A stretch of 64,000 bases of DNA, from positions 2,070,501 to 2,134,500 of the forward strand of contig NZ_CP067977.1 in the NCBI RefSeq assembly GCF_016656965.1, read 5' to 3'. The translations under genes were made by a program, and so were the position numbers. Position 1 is the stretch's first letter. Each line of letters begins with the position of its first letter. The notes beneath the pieces are model-generated. The model searched no databases, was not told the origin of the DNA, and saw only the letters and a program-made list of their open reading frames with translations. The DNA is from Brevundimonas vitisensis (GTDB lineage Bacteria > Pseudomonadota > Alphaproteobacteria > Caulobacterales > Caulobacteraceae). Below, piece by piece: positions 8,682 to 15,312 of the stretch.

Positions 8682-9088
8682 GCGTGCCCTCGCGCGGCGT
8701 TGTTCATCAGGAAGCCCTCGATCCGATCGACGCCGCCCTCGATCCGTTTGGCGTGCCCCTCCACCGCCAGCACCTGGCGCTCGATCCCGGTCATCTCAGC
8801 CGTGAGGCGCGCCACGTCGGCCTTGGTGGCGACGTTCTCCATCCGCGCCTTCAGGCCGGTGATGTCGCCCTCGGCCAGGCCCAGGCGCGCCGCAAGCGCA
8901 TCGCCCTGCTGACCCTGGCTCTTGATGGCGGCGATGTCGTTGACGCACTTGTCCAGACGCCGGATCAGCGCCTGGGCTTCCTCGCCTTCTTTCCAGGCCG
9001 CCGCCCGCTTCCAGGTCAGGAACAGCAGCAGGCAGTTGGCGGCCGAGATCGCCAGGGCCAGGCCGGTCATGGTCTCGGCCAGGGTCAC
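8678..9088 (-). CDS. DUF2730 protein (Mu gp25-like)
   Basis: 136 residues. One N-terminal membrane segment (about residues 7-27, MTGLALAISAANCLLLFLTW) precedes a long coiled-coil region in which heptad-like repeats run through LARLTAEMTGIERQVLAVEG. This architecture is typical of DUF2730 in Mu-like phages. The function is unknown. Its position right after the spanins suggests a membrane role near the end of the lytic cycle or in head-gene regulation. It overlaps the Rz1-like gene by 4 bases. Confidence 0.8.
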   Translation of the reverse strand: MTLAETMTGLALAISAANCLLLFLTWKRAAAWKEGEEAQALIRRLDKCVNDIAAIKSQGQQGDALAARLGLAEGDITGLKARMENVATKADVARLTAEMTGIERQVLAVEGHAKRIEGGVDRIEGFLMNNAARGHA

Positions 9089-9399
9089 GGCGTCACCCGC
9101 TGGGCGACCAGCGCCAGAACGCAGGCCTGAAGACCGCCCACCAGGACGGCGTTGCTCAGGGCCAGCCCGCGATCGGACGCGCCGGTTTGCAGGGCCTCAC
9201 GCACCGTGATCGACTCGGCCAGAGGGGCCGGTGTCGGCGCGGGGTTCAGCAGTTCCACTCGGCACTCGACCGGCAGGGGCGGCGGCGCAGGCAACGGCGT
9301 CTCCACCGGCGCAGGCGAGGCCGTCGCGCACGCCGCGAGGCAAAGGATCGTCAAGACGCAAAGAACCGTCCGCACGGGCGATCTCCTGATGGGCCGCAC
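9085..9399 (-). CDS. Rz1-like outer-membrane spanin lipoprotein
   Basis: 104 residues beginning with a signal sequence and lipobox (ILCLAACATAS; modified Cys about residue 23), then a proline-rich stretch (PVETPLPAPPPLPVE). That is the standard look of o-spanins. It starts inside the Rz-like gene in another frame and extends 112 bases past its end, the overlapping Rz/Rz1 arrangement. The C-terminal 35 residues contain an additional hydrophobic stretch (LSNAVLVGGLQACVLALVA), unusual for Rz1. With Rz it would fuse inner and outer membranes at the last step of lysis. Confidence 0.82.
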   Translation of the reverse strand: MRPIRRSPVRTVLCVLTILCLAACATASPAPVETPLPAPPPLPVECRVELLNPAPTPAPLAESITVREALQTGASDRGLALSNAVLVGGLQACVLALVAQRVTP

Positions 9400-9706
9400 G
9401 GACGCGGCGGTTGAGTTGTTCGATTTCGGCGGCCATGGCGCGGGACGCCTCCGCCTGGGCCTGGAAGGTCAGGGCGCTGGTGCGCGCATAGTCGGCAAGG
9501 GCGTCCTCGGCCTTCTTCTTTCCGGCCCGCGCGGCGAGCCATCCGGCCTCGGCCTTGGTCAGGTCAGCGGCCAGGTCATCGGCCTTCTCGCGGGCGTGGT
9601 CGCGTTCAACCGTCACCACCCAAAGCGACAGGGCCAGCCCGGCCACGCCCGCCACGGCCCAGGCGCGCCAGTCGAGCGCGGTGCGGATCAAGGGGGCCCA
9701 AATCAC
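9197..9706 (-). CDS. Rz-like inner-membrane spanin
   Basis: 169 residues from a GTG start that overlaps the holin-like stop (GTGA). It has an N-terminal membrane anchor (WRAWAVAGVAGLALSLWVV, about residues 13-31) followed by a periplasmic coiled coil of about 80 residues rich in Ala, Glu, Lys and Arg. This matches i-spanins, which span the periplasm to reach Rz1. The ORF is open about 85 codons further upstream, but that part overlaps the holin-like gene and looks like a shadow. Confidence 0.8.
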   Translation of the reverse strand: MIWAPLIRTALDWRAWAVAGVAGLALSLWVVTVERDHAREKADDLAADLTKAEAGWLAARAGKKKAEDALADYARTSALTFQAQAEASRAMAAEIEQLNRRVRAAHQEIARADGSLRLDDPLPRGVRDGLACAGGDAVACAAAPAGRVPSGTAEPRADTGPSGRVDHGA

Positions 9707-10011
9707 GGTTGCCCCCCGCGCCTTATGGCGATCTGAACCCGCGCGGCCTGCACCAGCTGGGTCAGCTCGTAGGCGGTGGCCCCGACGACATAGATCAGGC
9801 CGATGAAGATCACCGTGCCGATCAGCCCGTAGGCGATGTGCTGCATGGCCAGCGCCTGAGCGTCCGACATCGCTGAGCCGCCCAGCGACCAGACGATGAA
9901 GCCGACGATGGCCAGGGCGATGAGGGTGACGCCGAAGCTCCACCACCGCCGCCACAGCCACTCGATCTCCTTCAGGCGCGGGACCGGCGGAACCAGGGGG
10001 CTGTCGGTCAT
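9703..10011 (-). CDS. Holin-like two-segment membrane protein
   Basis: 102 residues. The start at ATG 10011 overlaps the amidase stop by 4 bases. After a charged, tryptophan-rich N-terminus (EIEWLWRRWWSF), two hydrophobic helices lie at about residues 25-45 (VTLIALAIVGFIVWSL) and 60-82 (YGLIGTVIFIGLIYVVGA). The C-terminus is basic. Size, topology and position between endolysin and spanins fit a holin, the protein that times lysis by permeabilising the inner membrane. I do not recognise a named holin family, so the function is inferred from context. Confidence 0.65.
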   Translation of the reverse strand: MTDSPLVPPVPRLKEIEWLWRRWWSFGVTLIALAIVGFIVWSLGGSAMSDAQALAMQHIAYGLIGTVIFIGLIYVVGATAYELTQLVQAARVQIAIRRGGQP

Positions 10012-10469
10012 CGAATGGCCGTGGCCTTCGCCCACCAAGCCGCCACGTCGAACGTCGGGCAGAACTTCACCCATTCGCCGGGCGTAACCTTCCCATCGCC
10101 GTTGCGGTCGGGAGACAGGTCGCGATGTCCGCAGATGCGGGCCTTCGGATACCGGGCGGACAGCGTGGTCAGCAGGGTCTCCAGCGATGCGTATTGAGCG
10201 GGCGTGAAGTTGGTCTCGGCCGTCATATCCGGCTTGACTCCGCCGACCAGGCAGATGCCCAGCGAGCCGGTGTTGTGCCCGACGACGTGGGCACCGGTGA
10301 CCTCATCCGGACGGCCTTTTTCCACCCGGCCGTCACGTCGGATGACGTAGTGATAGCCCACGTCGTGCCACCCCTTGGCTTTGTGCATGGCGCGGATTTC
10401 GGCCACGCCGATGTCGCGGGCGGCAGGCGTCGCCGAGCAGTGGACCACCAGCTTGCTGATCGCCCTCAC
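10008..10469 (-). CDS. Endolysin, N-acetylmuramoyl-L-alanine amidase (Amidase_2 / T7 lysozyme type)
   Basis: 153 residues. The zinc ligands of T7-lysozyme-type amidases are visible: His10 (KLVVHCSAT), His115 (ICGHRDLSPDRNGDG) and Cys137 (KFCPTFDV). A YHYVIRRDGRVEKGR segment near residues 39-53 is also typical. It cuts the bond between muramic acid and the stem peptide. No signal peptide is present, so it needs the holin-like neighbour. The start is GTG 10469 with a poor ribosome site. A 20-codon reading frame upstream ends on this GTG. Confidence 0.92.
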   Translation of the reverse strand: MRAISKLVVHCSATPAARDIGVAEIRAMHKAKGWHDVGYHYVIRRDGRVEKGRPDEVTGAHVVGHNTGSLGICLVGGVKPDMTAETNFTPAQYASLETLLTTLSARYPKARICGHRDLSPDRNGDGKVTPGEWVKFCPTFDVAAWWAKATAIR

Positions 10470-10608
10470 GGCCGCACCGCCGCCGCTGCGCCGCGCAACG
10501 GGCGGGTTGTCGATCGGCTCTGGGTCATGGAAAGAGCGAAGCCCCTGTTGACGCGCCGCCCGGCGCGGACGCAGGGTCAGAAAGGCCAGCTTGGGGGGCT
10601 CACTCCCA

Positions 10609-10626
10609 CCCCGAAAACTTTCGGGG
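10609..10626. promoter_or_regulatory. Palindrome between mor-like and lysis genes (activator site or terminator)
   Basis: CCCCGAAA-AC-TTTCGGGG, 8-base perfect arms. It starts 9 bases after the end of the Mor-like gene and lies about 140 bases upstream of the endolysin. The arms are identical to those at 1822-1839. No T-run follows, so a rho-independent terminator is possible but not typical. In Mu the lys promoter that needs an activator of the Mor/C family lies at this place. The remaining interval 10470-10608 holds no convincing gene. Confidence 0.5.
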
Positions 10627-10634
10627 CCGGGGCA

Positions 10635-11057
10635 CTACTCGCCGAACAGATCGGCCTCGCGCGCATCGCTCGTGTCGATCCCTAGCTCACGATCGCGCTG
10701 GTGACGAATCTCCACCGTGCGGATGTGGATGCCCAGGGCGCGCGCCGCCTCGGCATTGGTCCGGCCCTCGCGGCGCATCGCCCGCATGGCGGCCTTGCGG
10801 CGGCGGACCGAGGACGTCGGCCCCATCGGGATCACGATCTTGCCGGGGCTCAGGATGTCCGCAACCATCCGGGCCGCCGCCAGGCCCAGCGTCAAGGCCA
10901 AGGGATGGCTCTCGTCGATGCCGTCCGCCTGGGGGATGTAGATCTCGCGCCCGCCATAGGCCGCAGCCAGGCTCAGCGCCACGCCGCCGCCGCACGCGTC
11001 CGCGACCCGCTGCAACAGCTCGGGCCAATCCGCCGATGTTTCGGCGGCTGAGGTCAC
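10635..11057 (-). CDS. Mor/C-family transcription activator
   Basis: 140 residues. The N-terminal dimerisation half (PELLQRVADACGGGVALSLA, then GGREIYIPQ) and the C-terminal helix-turn-helix (MRREGRTNAEAARALGIHIRTVE) match the Mor family. In Mu, Mor turns on the middle promoter, and its relative C turns on the late promoters. Only one such gene is visible, so it may do both jobs or a second may lie elsewhere. Its start overlaps the preceding small gene by 4 bases, and a palindrome follows immediately. Confidence 0.88.
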   Translation of the reverse strand: MTSAAETSADWPELLQRVADACGGGVALSLAAAYGGREIYIPQADGIDESHPLALTLGLAAARMVADILSPGKIVIPMGPTSSVRRRKAAMRAMRREGRTNAEAARALGIHIRTVEIRHQRDRELGIDTSDAREADLFGE

Positions 11058-11341
11058 AGAGGGCCGCCCCGGCGCAGCTCGGCCAGGCGCACCTCGGCCA
11101 TCAGAACTCGAAAGTTGGCGGTCCGCAGTTCCGAGCGCCGGTTGCGGGTCTCGCCCTGTGGGGCCAGGCGAACCCGCACCAGGGCGCGATCATAGGCGTC
11201 GTTCGCCCGCTGGACGTCCTGGGCGGCGGCTTCCAGCTGAACCTCCAGCAAACGGTCGGCCGCGTCCTGGGCGCGCTGCTCGCGCTCGATCTCTTCGACC
11301 GTCTCGGCTTCGTTCCACCAGAATCGCTTCGGGCCGGTCAT
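11054..11341 (-). CDS. Small helical phage protein, unknown function
   Basis: 95 residues, coupled to both neighbours by 4-base overlaps. After a short tryptophan-containing start (GPKRFWWNEAETVEEIE) the protein is almost wholly charged and alanine-rich and probably a long helical hairpin (DRLLEVQLEAAAQDVQRAND). No membrane segment, cysteine motif or known family is evident. It sits between the GemA-like gene and mor in the middle operon, which suggests a small regulatory or accessory product. Confidence 0.6.
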   Translation of the reverse strand: MTGPKRFWWNEAETVEEIEREQRAQDAADRLLEVQLEAAAQDVQRANDAYDRALVRVRLAPQGETRNRRSELRTANFRVLMAEVRLAELRRGGPL

Positions 11342-11907
11342 CGTCCGGCCTCCCGCTGGGCGATCAGCTCAGCCAGACGGGCCTTCAGCACCGGCAGCCG
11401 TTCGTCCGGGGCCAGCCCGGTGGTGTCCTGCGACCAGCCCGCCCGCTCGGCCATCGCCTTCAGCGCCTCGATCAGCGCCGCCCCTTGCGACGGCACCGCC
11501 CATTGCAGGCGATCCACGCCCAGCTGGCGGCGCGCGAAGGCTTCCAGTGCAGCCTCGGACGGATCACGAACCTCGCCCAGCTGGTGCAGGGAAATCCACA
11601 TCGCCCGCGCCTTCAGCGCCAGAGGCGACACCGCCTGTTTCGCGGCGTGTCGGGTCGAGGAGGCAGAGCGTTCTGACCGCGCCGCAGGCTTCGAGGCCTT
11701 CCAGCCCTTGGCCTTCATCTCGTCCAGCACCCGGCCCAGCTGGGCCTCGGTGCACTTCGCGGCCGAGTCCTGGCCGGTGATCCGGCTGAGCATCGCGCGA
11801 TAGGTCGCATCATCCAGACCCAGCTGCTTTGCCGCGATTTTCACCTTGGCGATGGCCCGCGCTCGGCTGTCGCCGACGTCCTGCCGATATCGAGGGGCGG
11901 CCATCAT
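11338..11907 (-). CDS. GemA-like protein (DUF1018, Mu gp16 family)
   Basis: About 189 residues. The start is one of two adjacent ATGs (11907 or 11904); the second overlaps the previous stop. The N-terminal 75 residues carry the DUF1018 pattern (AKVKIAAKQLGLDDATYRAM, then LSRITGQDSAAKCTEAQLG and VLDEMKAKGWK). The family was named for Mu GemA, linked to host gene expression and DNA supercoiling during growth. The C-terminal half (RAMWISLHQLGEVRDPSE onward) matches the second conserved block of the family. Confidence 0.85.
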   Translation of the reverse strand: MMAAPRYRQDVGDSRARAIAKVKIAAKQLGLDDATYRAMLSRITGQDSAAKCTEAQLGRVLDEMKAKGWKASKPAARSERSASSTRHAAKQAVSPLALKARAMWISLHQLGEVRDPSEAALEAFARRQLGVDRLQWAVPSQGAALIEALKAMAERAGWSQDTTGLAPDERLPVLKARLAELIAQREAGR

Positions 11908-12329
11908 TTCGCGGCCTCGAAGCTCTGACCCCAATCGATCAGGACGCCCCGAAACACGGTCTGGCCGGGATGGGTCATCGCCCACCACCGGGCCATGTAT
12001 TCCCATGGCTCCATCTTGATAATCGCAGACGGAAACGTCTCAGGCAGACGGAAGCCGTCGCGCACGGCAAAGGCGTTCAGCTCTTCGGTCCCCGCAATCA
12101 CCTCGAAGTCGTCCAGGGTGACGACGTTGGTTTTGAAATCCAGCCGGACGTCGCGGCTGGCGGCGCAGATCGCTCGCCCCAGGCGCACCGGCTTCATGCG
12201 CGGGCCGGTGAACAGCTGAAGAGCCTCGCCCGCCCTCGCATGCCGTTTGCGGGGCAGCCGGATCGTCTGACATTTCACCTTAGATCGAATGTCGTCGATG
12301 AAGCCGGGTTTGAAGCTGTAGGCCACCAT
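11904..12329 (-). CDS. ASCH-like small phage protein
   Basis: 141 residues starting at ATG 12329, which overlaps the upstream stop. The first 60 residues (SFKPGFIDDIRSKVKCQTIR, RAGEALQLFTGPRMKP) follow the pattern of ASCH/PUA-like domains: a basic TIR motif and a G-x-x-LQLFTG strand that probably bind RNA or modified nucleotides. The rest holds PETFPSAIIKMEPWEYMAR. Similar genes occur in early or middle regions of transposable phages. The fold call is by pattern only. Confidence 0.6.
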   Translation of the reverse strand: MVAYSFKPGFIDDIRSKVKCQTIRLPRKRHARAGEALQLFTGPRMKPVRLGRAICAASRDVRLDFKTNVVTLDDFEVIAGTEELNAFAVRDGFRLPETFPSAIIKMEPWEYMARWWAMTHPGQTVFRGVLIDWGQSFEAAK

Positions 12330-12823
12330 CAGCGGACCTCCCATTTGACAGGCCCCAGCACCGCGACGATGCGCGGGCCATAGTCGCGCGTCAGACGTTC
12401 CAGCGCGAACCGGTGGGGGGCCGTGATCCGCACCGGGCGCTGGCTCTGATCGATCACCAGCGGCGCGAAGTAGGACAGCCAGGGACCTTCGCCGACGTCG
12501 GCAAACAAGCTGGCCAGCGGGTGATCAGGGCTCGGTCCCTCAGGGGCCGAGGCCGGAGCATCCGGGTCGGTCATGTAGTCTTCGAAATAGCGTTGGTTCA
12601 GCCACTTCCGGGCGTGCGGGATGAAGATGGACTTCACCTTCTCCCGGCTGATGAAGCTGGCGTATCGCCCGGCAGCGGCGATCAGGGCCTCGGCGCAGAC
12701 GCCCTCCTTCAGCAGCCGTGCGAAGACCACGCGCGCAGGGGCCTTCGGGTTTTCGGCCCGATAGGGGTAGGCGGCCCAGAAGCGGTCGAACGCCTCCAGC
12801 GTGGTCTTCGGCAGGGGCTTCAC
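12329..12823 (-). CDS. Helical phage protein resembling replication accessory proteins
   Basis: 164 residues. The N-terminal 80 residues (FDRFWAAYPYRAENPKAPAR, then FIPHARKWLNQRYFEDY) match a short module often found at the ends of phage replication and primosome-type proteins. The C-terminal 60 residues (GPWLSYFAPLVIDQ, then APHRFALERLTRDYGPRIV) recall DnaA domain I-like modules that contact replication proteins. The exact function is unknown. A role in recruiting host replication machinery to transposition intermediates is inference. It overlaps the genes on both sides by 1-4 bases. Confidence 0.6.
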   Translation of the reverse strand: MKPLPKTTLEAFDRFWAAYPYRAENPKAPARVVFARLLKEGVCAEALIAAAGRYASFISREKVKSIFIPHARKWLNQRYFEDYMTDPDAPASAPEGPSPDHPLASLFADVGEGPWLSYFAPLVIDQSQRPVRITAPHRFALERLTRDYGPRIVAVLGPVKWEVR

Positions 12824-13056
12824 GCGGCCATCCCCTTGTCGGTCAGGTCCTGGCGCGGGGCGGCCAGCATCGCGGCCATGGCATCGTCGATCACCGCCAT
12901 CTCGGCCGGGGTGACCACCCGCGTGAACCGCGATTGGACGAGGCCCTTGTGGACCTCGGCGATCAGCTCCGCCTCAAAGTCGGCCAGAACGTCGCCTCGG
13001 GTGAACATCAGGGCATTGGCCCGGATTACGCGCAGCTGCTGCTCATTGCGGGTCAT
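12820..13056 (-). CDS. Small phage protein, unknown function
   Basis: 78 residues. The start at ATG 13056 overlaps the previous stop (ATGA), and the longer open frame upstream is shadow of that gene. It is mostly helical: RNEQQLRVIRANALMFTRGD, then an acidic-basic helix and a methionine-rich end. No known family was recognised. Its coupling to both neighbours indicates a genuine gene of the middle operon. Confidence 0.55.
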   Translation of the reverse strand: MTRNEQQLRVIRANALMFTRGDVLADFEAELIAEVHKGLVQSRFTRVVTPAEMAVIDDAMAAMLAAPRQDLTDKGMAA

Positions 13057-13388
13057 GCCGTCACCGTCGCCGCTGCCGCCCGATCCAGCCGCTCGATCTC
13101 GGCAATGGCCAAGGCAACCGACCTGATCAGGTCGCGCCGCGCTTCGGCCGGCTGCCAGGTGTGTCCCGGCCATGGCCAGAACAACGGCGCGGCGGTGGAG
13201 CGACTGGCGTTCAAAGCATAGGCCGCGCTGCCTCTGGCCAGCTCGGCATCCACATAGACGTCGTCGCGCGCCGGGGTGTGGCCGATCGCGACCTGGCGCC
13301 CCCGTTCGGCCAGGACCTCGGCGACGACCTTCATCGTCGCCTCGGCCTGCATGCCGCCCGTCGCGGCAGGGGTATATCCAGGCAGCAT
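13053..13388 (-). CDS. Conserved phage protein with ERxxQ...HTPxxDD motif
   Basis: 111 residues. A segment VLAERGRQVAIGHTPARDDV, then ELARGSAAYALNAS and WPWPGHTWQPAEARRDLIRS, matches a small family common in phages of alpha- and gammaproteobacteria. The family's hallmark is an arginine-rich helix followed by (W/H)TPE-x-DD and a cluster near LxxAAxxY. The role is not known to me. The start is ATG 13388, on the last base of the Gam stop codon. Confidence 0.65.
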   Translation of the reverse strand: MLPGYTPAATGGMQAEATMKVVAEVLAERGRQVAIGHTPARDDVYVDAELARGSAAYALNASRSTAAPLFWPWPGHTWQPAEARRDLIRSVALAIAEIERLDRAAAATVTA

Positions 13389-13912
13389 CAGGCAGCCGCC
13401 CCGACGATCTCGGCCTGGAACGGCTCAATGCCGAACTCTTCGCCCTCGCTGCCGATCGTCACGCCGGGCAGGGTCCGCGCCAGCGCGGCCTCGGCCAGCA
13501 TCACCTCCTTGTTCGGCTCCAGCTTGGTGCGAATGAACTGCGTCAGGCCCAGACGGCGGGCTTCTTCAAGCATCTTCTCGACGCCGCGGATGCCGACCTT
13601 CGGCGGCAGCGAGCGCCACTTCACCTCGCCGGTGGCGAAGCTGGCGAACTTCACCTTCCCGCCCTGGGTGATGCTGTTGCGGTTGGCCTCGCACCAGCCT
13701 TGAACGCGCACCATGATGTCCTCGATCTCGGCATCGATCGGCTGGACTTCCTGCTCGACGCCTTCCTTCAGCCGAGCGGCCTTGTCGCCATAGTCAGCCT
13801 GGATGCGCTGACGCTGGCGTTGCAGATCGCCCATGCGCGCGATCAGCTGCTCGGTCTCTTCCTTCGACTGCGCCGCCGGGGTGGCGAGCGCCTTGATTTT
13901 GGCCTTGGCCAT
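13388..13912 (-). CDS. gam: Gam-like host-nuclease inhibitor
   Basis: 174 residues, the usual Gam length. The N-terminal coiled coil (IARMGDLQRQRQRIQADYGD) and the Gam core (CEANRNSITQGGKVKFASFA, then GEVKWRSLPPKVGIRGVEK) are clear. Mu Gam is a Ku-like protein that binds double-strand ends and shields phage DNA from RecBCD-type exonucleases. It lies in the early operon downstream of B, as in Mu. The start ATG 13912 is 12 bases after the previous stop. Confidence 0.92.
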   Translation of the reverse strand: MAKAKIKALATPAAQSKEETEQLIARMGDLQRQRQRIQADYGDKAARLKEGVEQEVQPIDAEIEDIMVRVQGWCEANRNSITQGGKVKFASFATGEVKWRSLPPKVGIRGVEKMLEEARRLGLTQFIRTKLEPNKEVMLAEAALARTLPGVTIGSEGEEFGIEPFQAEIVGAAA

Positions 13913-13924
13913 AGGTGTCTTCCT

Positions 13925-14263
13925 TCAGTGGGTGGTGGGTTGGTCGGCGCGCCCGCCCTGGATCAGGGACAGTCGCGGAGGCAGGCGATCGGCCGTCTGG
14001 TCGCGCAGCGGGGTCAGGCGGTCCCTGATCCGCGTCATTGTCACTTCGACGCGCAGGTGGGTCAGGGTGCCCTCGCGAACGCCTTCGGTCAGGCTGTTCA
14101 GCAGGTAGGTGATGGACCCGCCGCGATCGGCATTATGGGCGGTGACGCCGTCCCGGATGCGCTTGGCGATCGCCAGCGCTTCGGGCGGCGTCAGGGTGCC
14201 CGCCATGGCGCGGCGGGCCATCATGCCGACGTCGGCCAGGATGGCGTCGAGCGGATGTGTCAT
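13925..14263 (-). CDS. Small early phage protein, unknown function
   Basis: 112 residues from ATG 14263, preferred because GAGGATGGG gives a ribosome site 5-6 bases upstream. An alternative ATG at 14272 would overlap the B stop. It contains a proline-poor helical N-terminus (PLDAILADVGMMARRAMAG), TPPEALAIAKRIRDGVTAHN and a short basic tail. No family was recognised. It lies between B and gam in the early operon. Confidence 0.55.
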   Translation of the reverse strand: MTHPLDAILADVGMMARRAMAGTLTPPEALAIAKRIRDGVTAHNADRGGSITYLLNSLTEGVREGTLTHLRVEVTMTRIRDRLTPLRDQTADRLPPRLSLIQGGRADQPTTH

Positions 14264-14274
14264 CGGTCCCATCC

Positions 14275-15246
14275 TCACGCCGCCTGGTCTGCGGCCCGCT
14301 GGGCATAAGCCTCGCGGATCAGGGTGGCGGTCAAAGGCTCGGACGCCATCGCCGCCATCCGCTTGGCCAGCAGCAGCGTCTTGGTCAGGCCGCGCAGGGC
14401 ACCGGGCTTGCTGGCGATCTCGCCGCACAGCTTGACCAGCTGGGTCTCGGTCACCCCATGCGCCGCCGCGATCACCACGGCATCCTTGGGATCGGGGCGG
14501 CTCAGGCGGACGCGATAGCCGATGCGGCTGTGGAACTGCGCAAAGGCCGACCGGCGCGAACCGTCGAACAGGCTGAAGACGCTCTCGTCGCCGCTGAAGA
14601 CCAGGCCGACGCCCGTCTTGTCGTGGATCGACCGGAACTCGTCGACGGCCTGCTGGGAAAGGTGCTGCGCCTCGTCGATGACCAGCAGCCCGCCTGACGT
14701 CGCCTTGGCCGCGACCCGGCGCGACAGCGCTTGGGGCGTCCCCCGTGCGTCCTGGTCGCCCATGGCCCCCAGAACCTCGATCAGGGCATTAGGCACGCCG
14801 CGCGTGGACGGGGCCATCGTGGCGACCCAGACACGAGGACGCAGTTTCCGGTATTGCCGAGTGGTCTCGGTCTTGCCCATTCCGGGGCCGACCCCGACCA
14901 CCGTCAGGTCGCCGAACACCTGGGCGTGCTCCAGCCCGGCCCAGATGCGGCGCGCCGTCGGCGTCTCCTGGAACATTGGGGCGACCGGAATGGTAGCGGC
15001 CATTTCGGCCTGTTCCTTCCGCGCGACCAGGAACCGGTTCACCACCGATGCGACCTCGTCGATCCGCTTCTGGGAGCCTGGGTATTTGTCCGCCAGCCAG
15101 GGCCCGAACGTGCCCTCGGGCACCTCGCACTCTTCGGCGAACTGTTTGGCGGTCCAGCCGTGGCGGTCGATGAAGGCGCTGGTTTCCGCGCGCAGCTGGC
15201 CCAGCTCGTGGGGGCTGAAGGTGGTTTTGCCGAGGTTGGGTGTCAT
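14275..15246 (-). CDS. Mu B-like transposition target-selection ATPase
   Basis: 323 residues. An N-terminal helix-turn-helix (TAKQFAEECEVPEGTFGPWL, about residues 32-51) is followed by an AAA+ core with Walker A GVGPGMGKT (118-126) and Walker B LLVIDEAQH (187-195). The C-terminal domain ends in a basic helical region. In Mu, B forms ATP-dependent filaments on target DNA, stimulates the transposase and gives target immunity. It follows transposase A by 66 bases. Confidence 0.95.
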   Translation of the reverse strand: MTPNLGKTTFSPHELGQLRAETSAFIDRHGWTAKQFAEECEVPEGTFGPWLADKYPGSQKRIDEVASVVNRFLVARKEQAEMAATIPVAPMFQETPTARRIWAGLEHAQVFGDLTVVGVGPGMGKTETTRQYRKLRPRVWVATMAPSTRGVPNALIEVLGAMGDQDARGTPQALSRRVAAKATSGGLLVIDEAQHLSQQAVDEFRSIHDKTGVGLVFSGDESVFSLFDGSRRSAFAQFHSRIGYRVRLSRPDPKDAVVIAAAHGVTETQLVKLCGEIASKPGALRGLTKTLLLAKRMAAMASEPLTATLIREAYAQRAADQAA

Positions 15247-15312
15247 GCTATTCGTCCTTTGTTGAAGCGTGCCTACAGGGCCGGTTGGGGTGGCAGCCCC
15301 GACCGGCCTTTC

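Noticed and set aside
10466..10528. Twenty-codon frame ending on the endolysin GTG start
   Set aside because: It could be a leader peptide for translational coupling, but its own ribosome site is weak and a chance frame is at least as likely.
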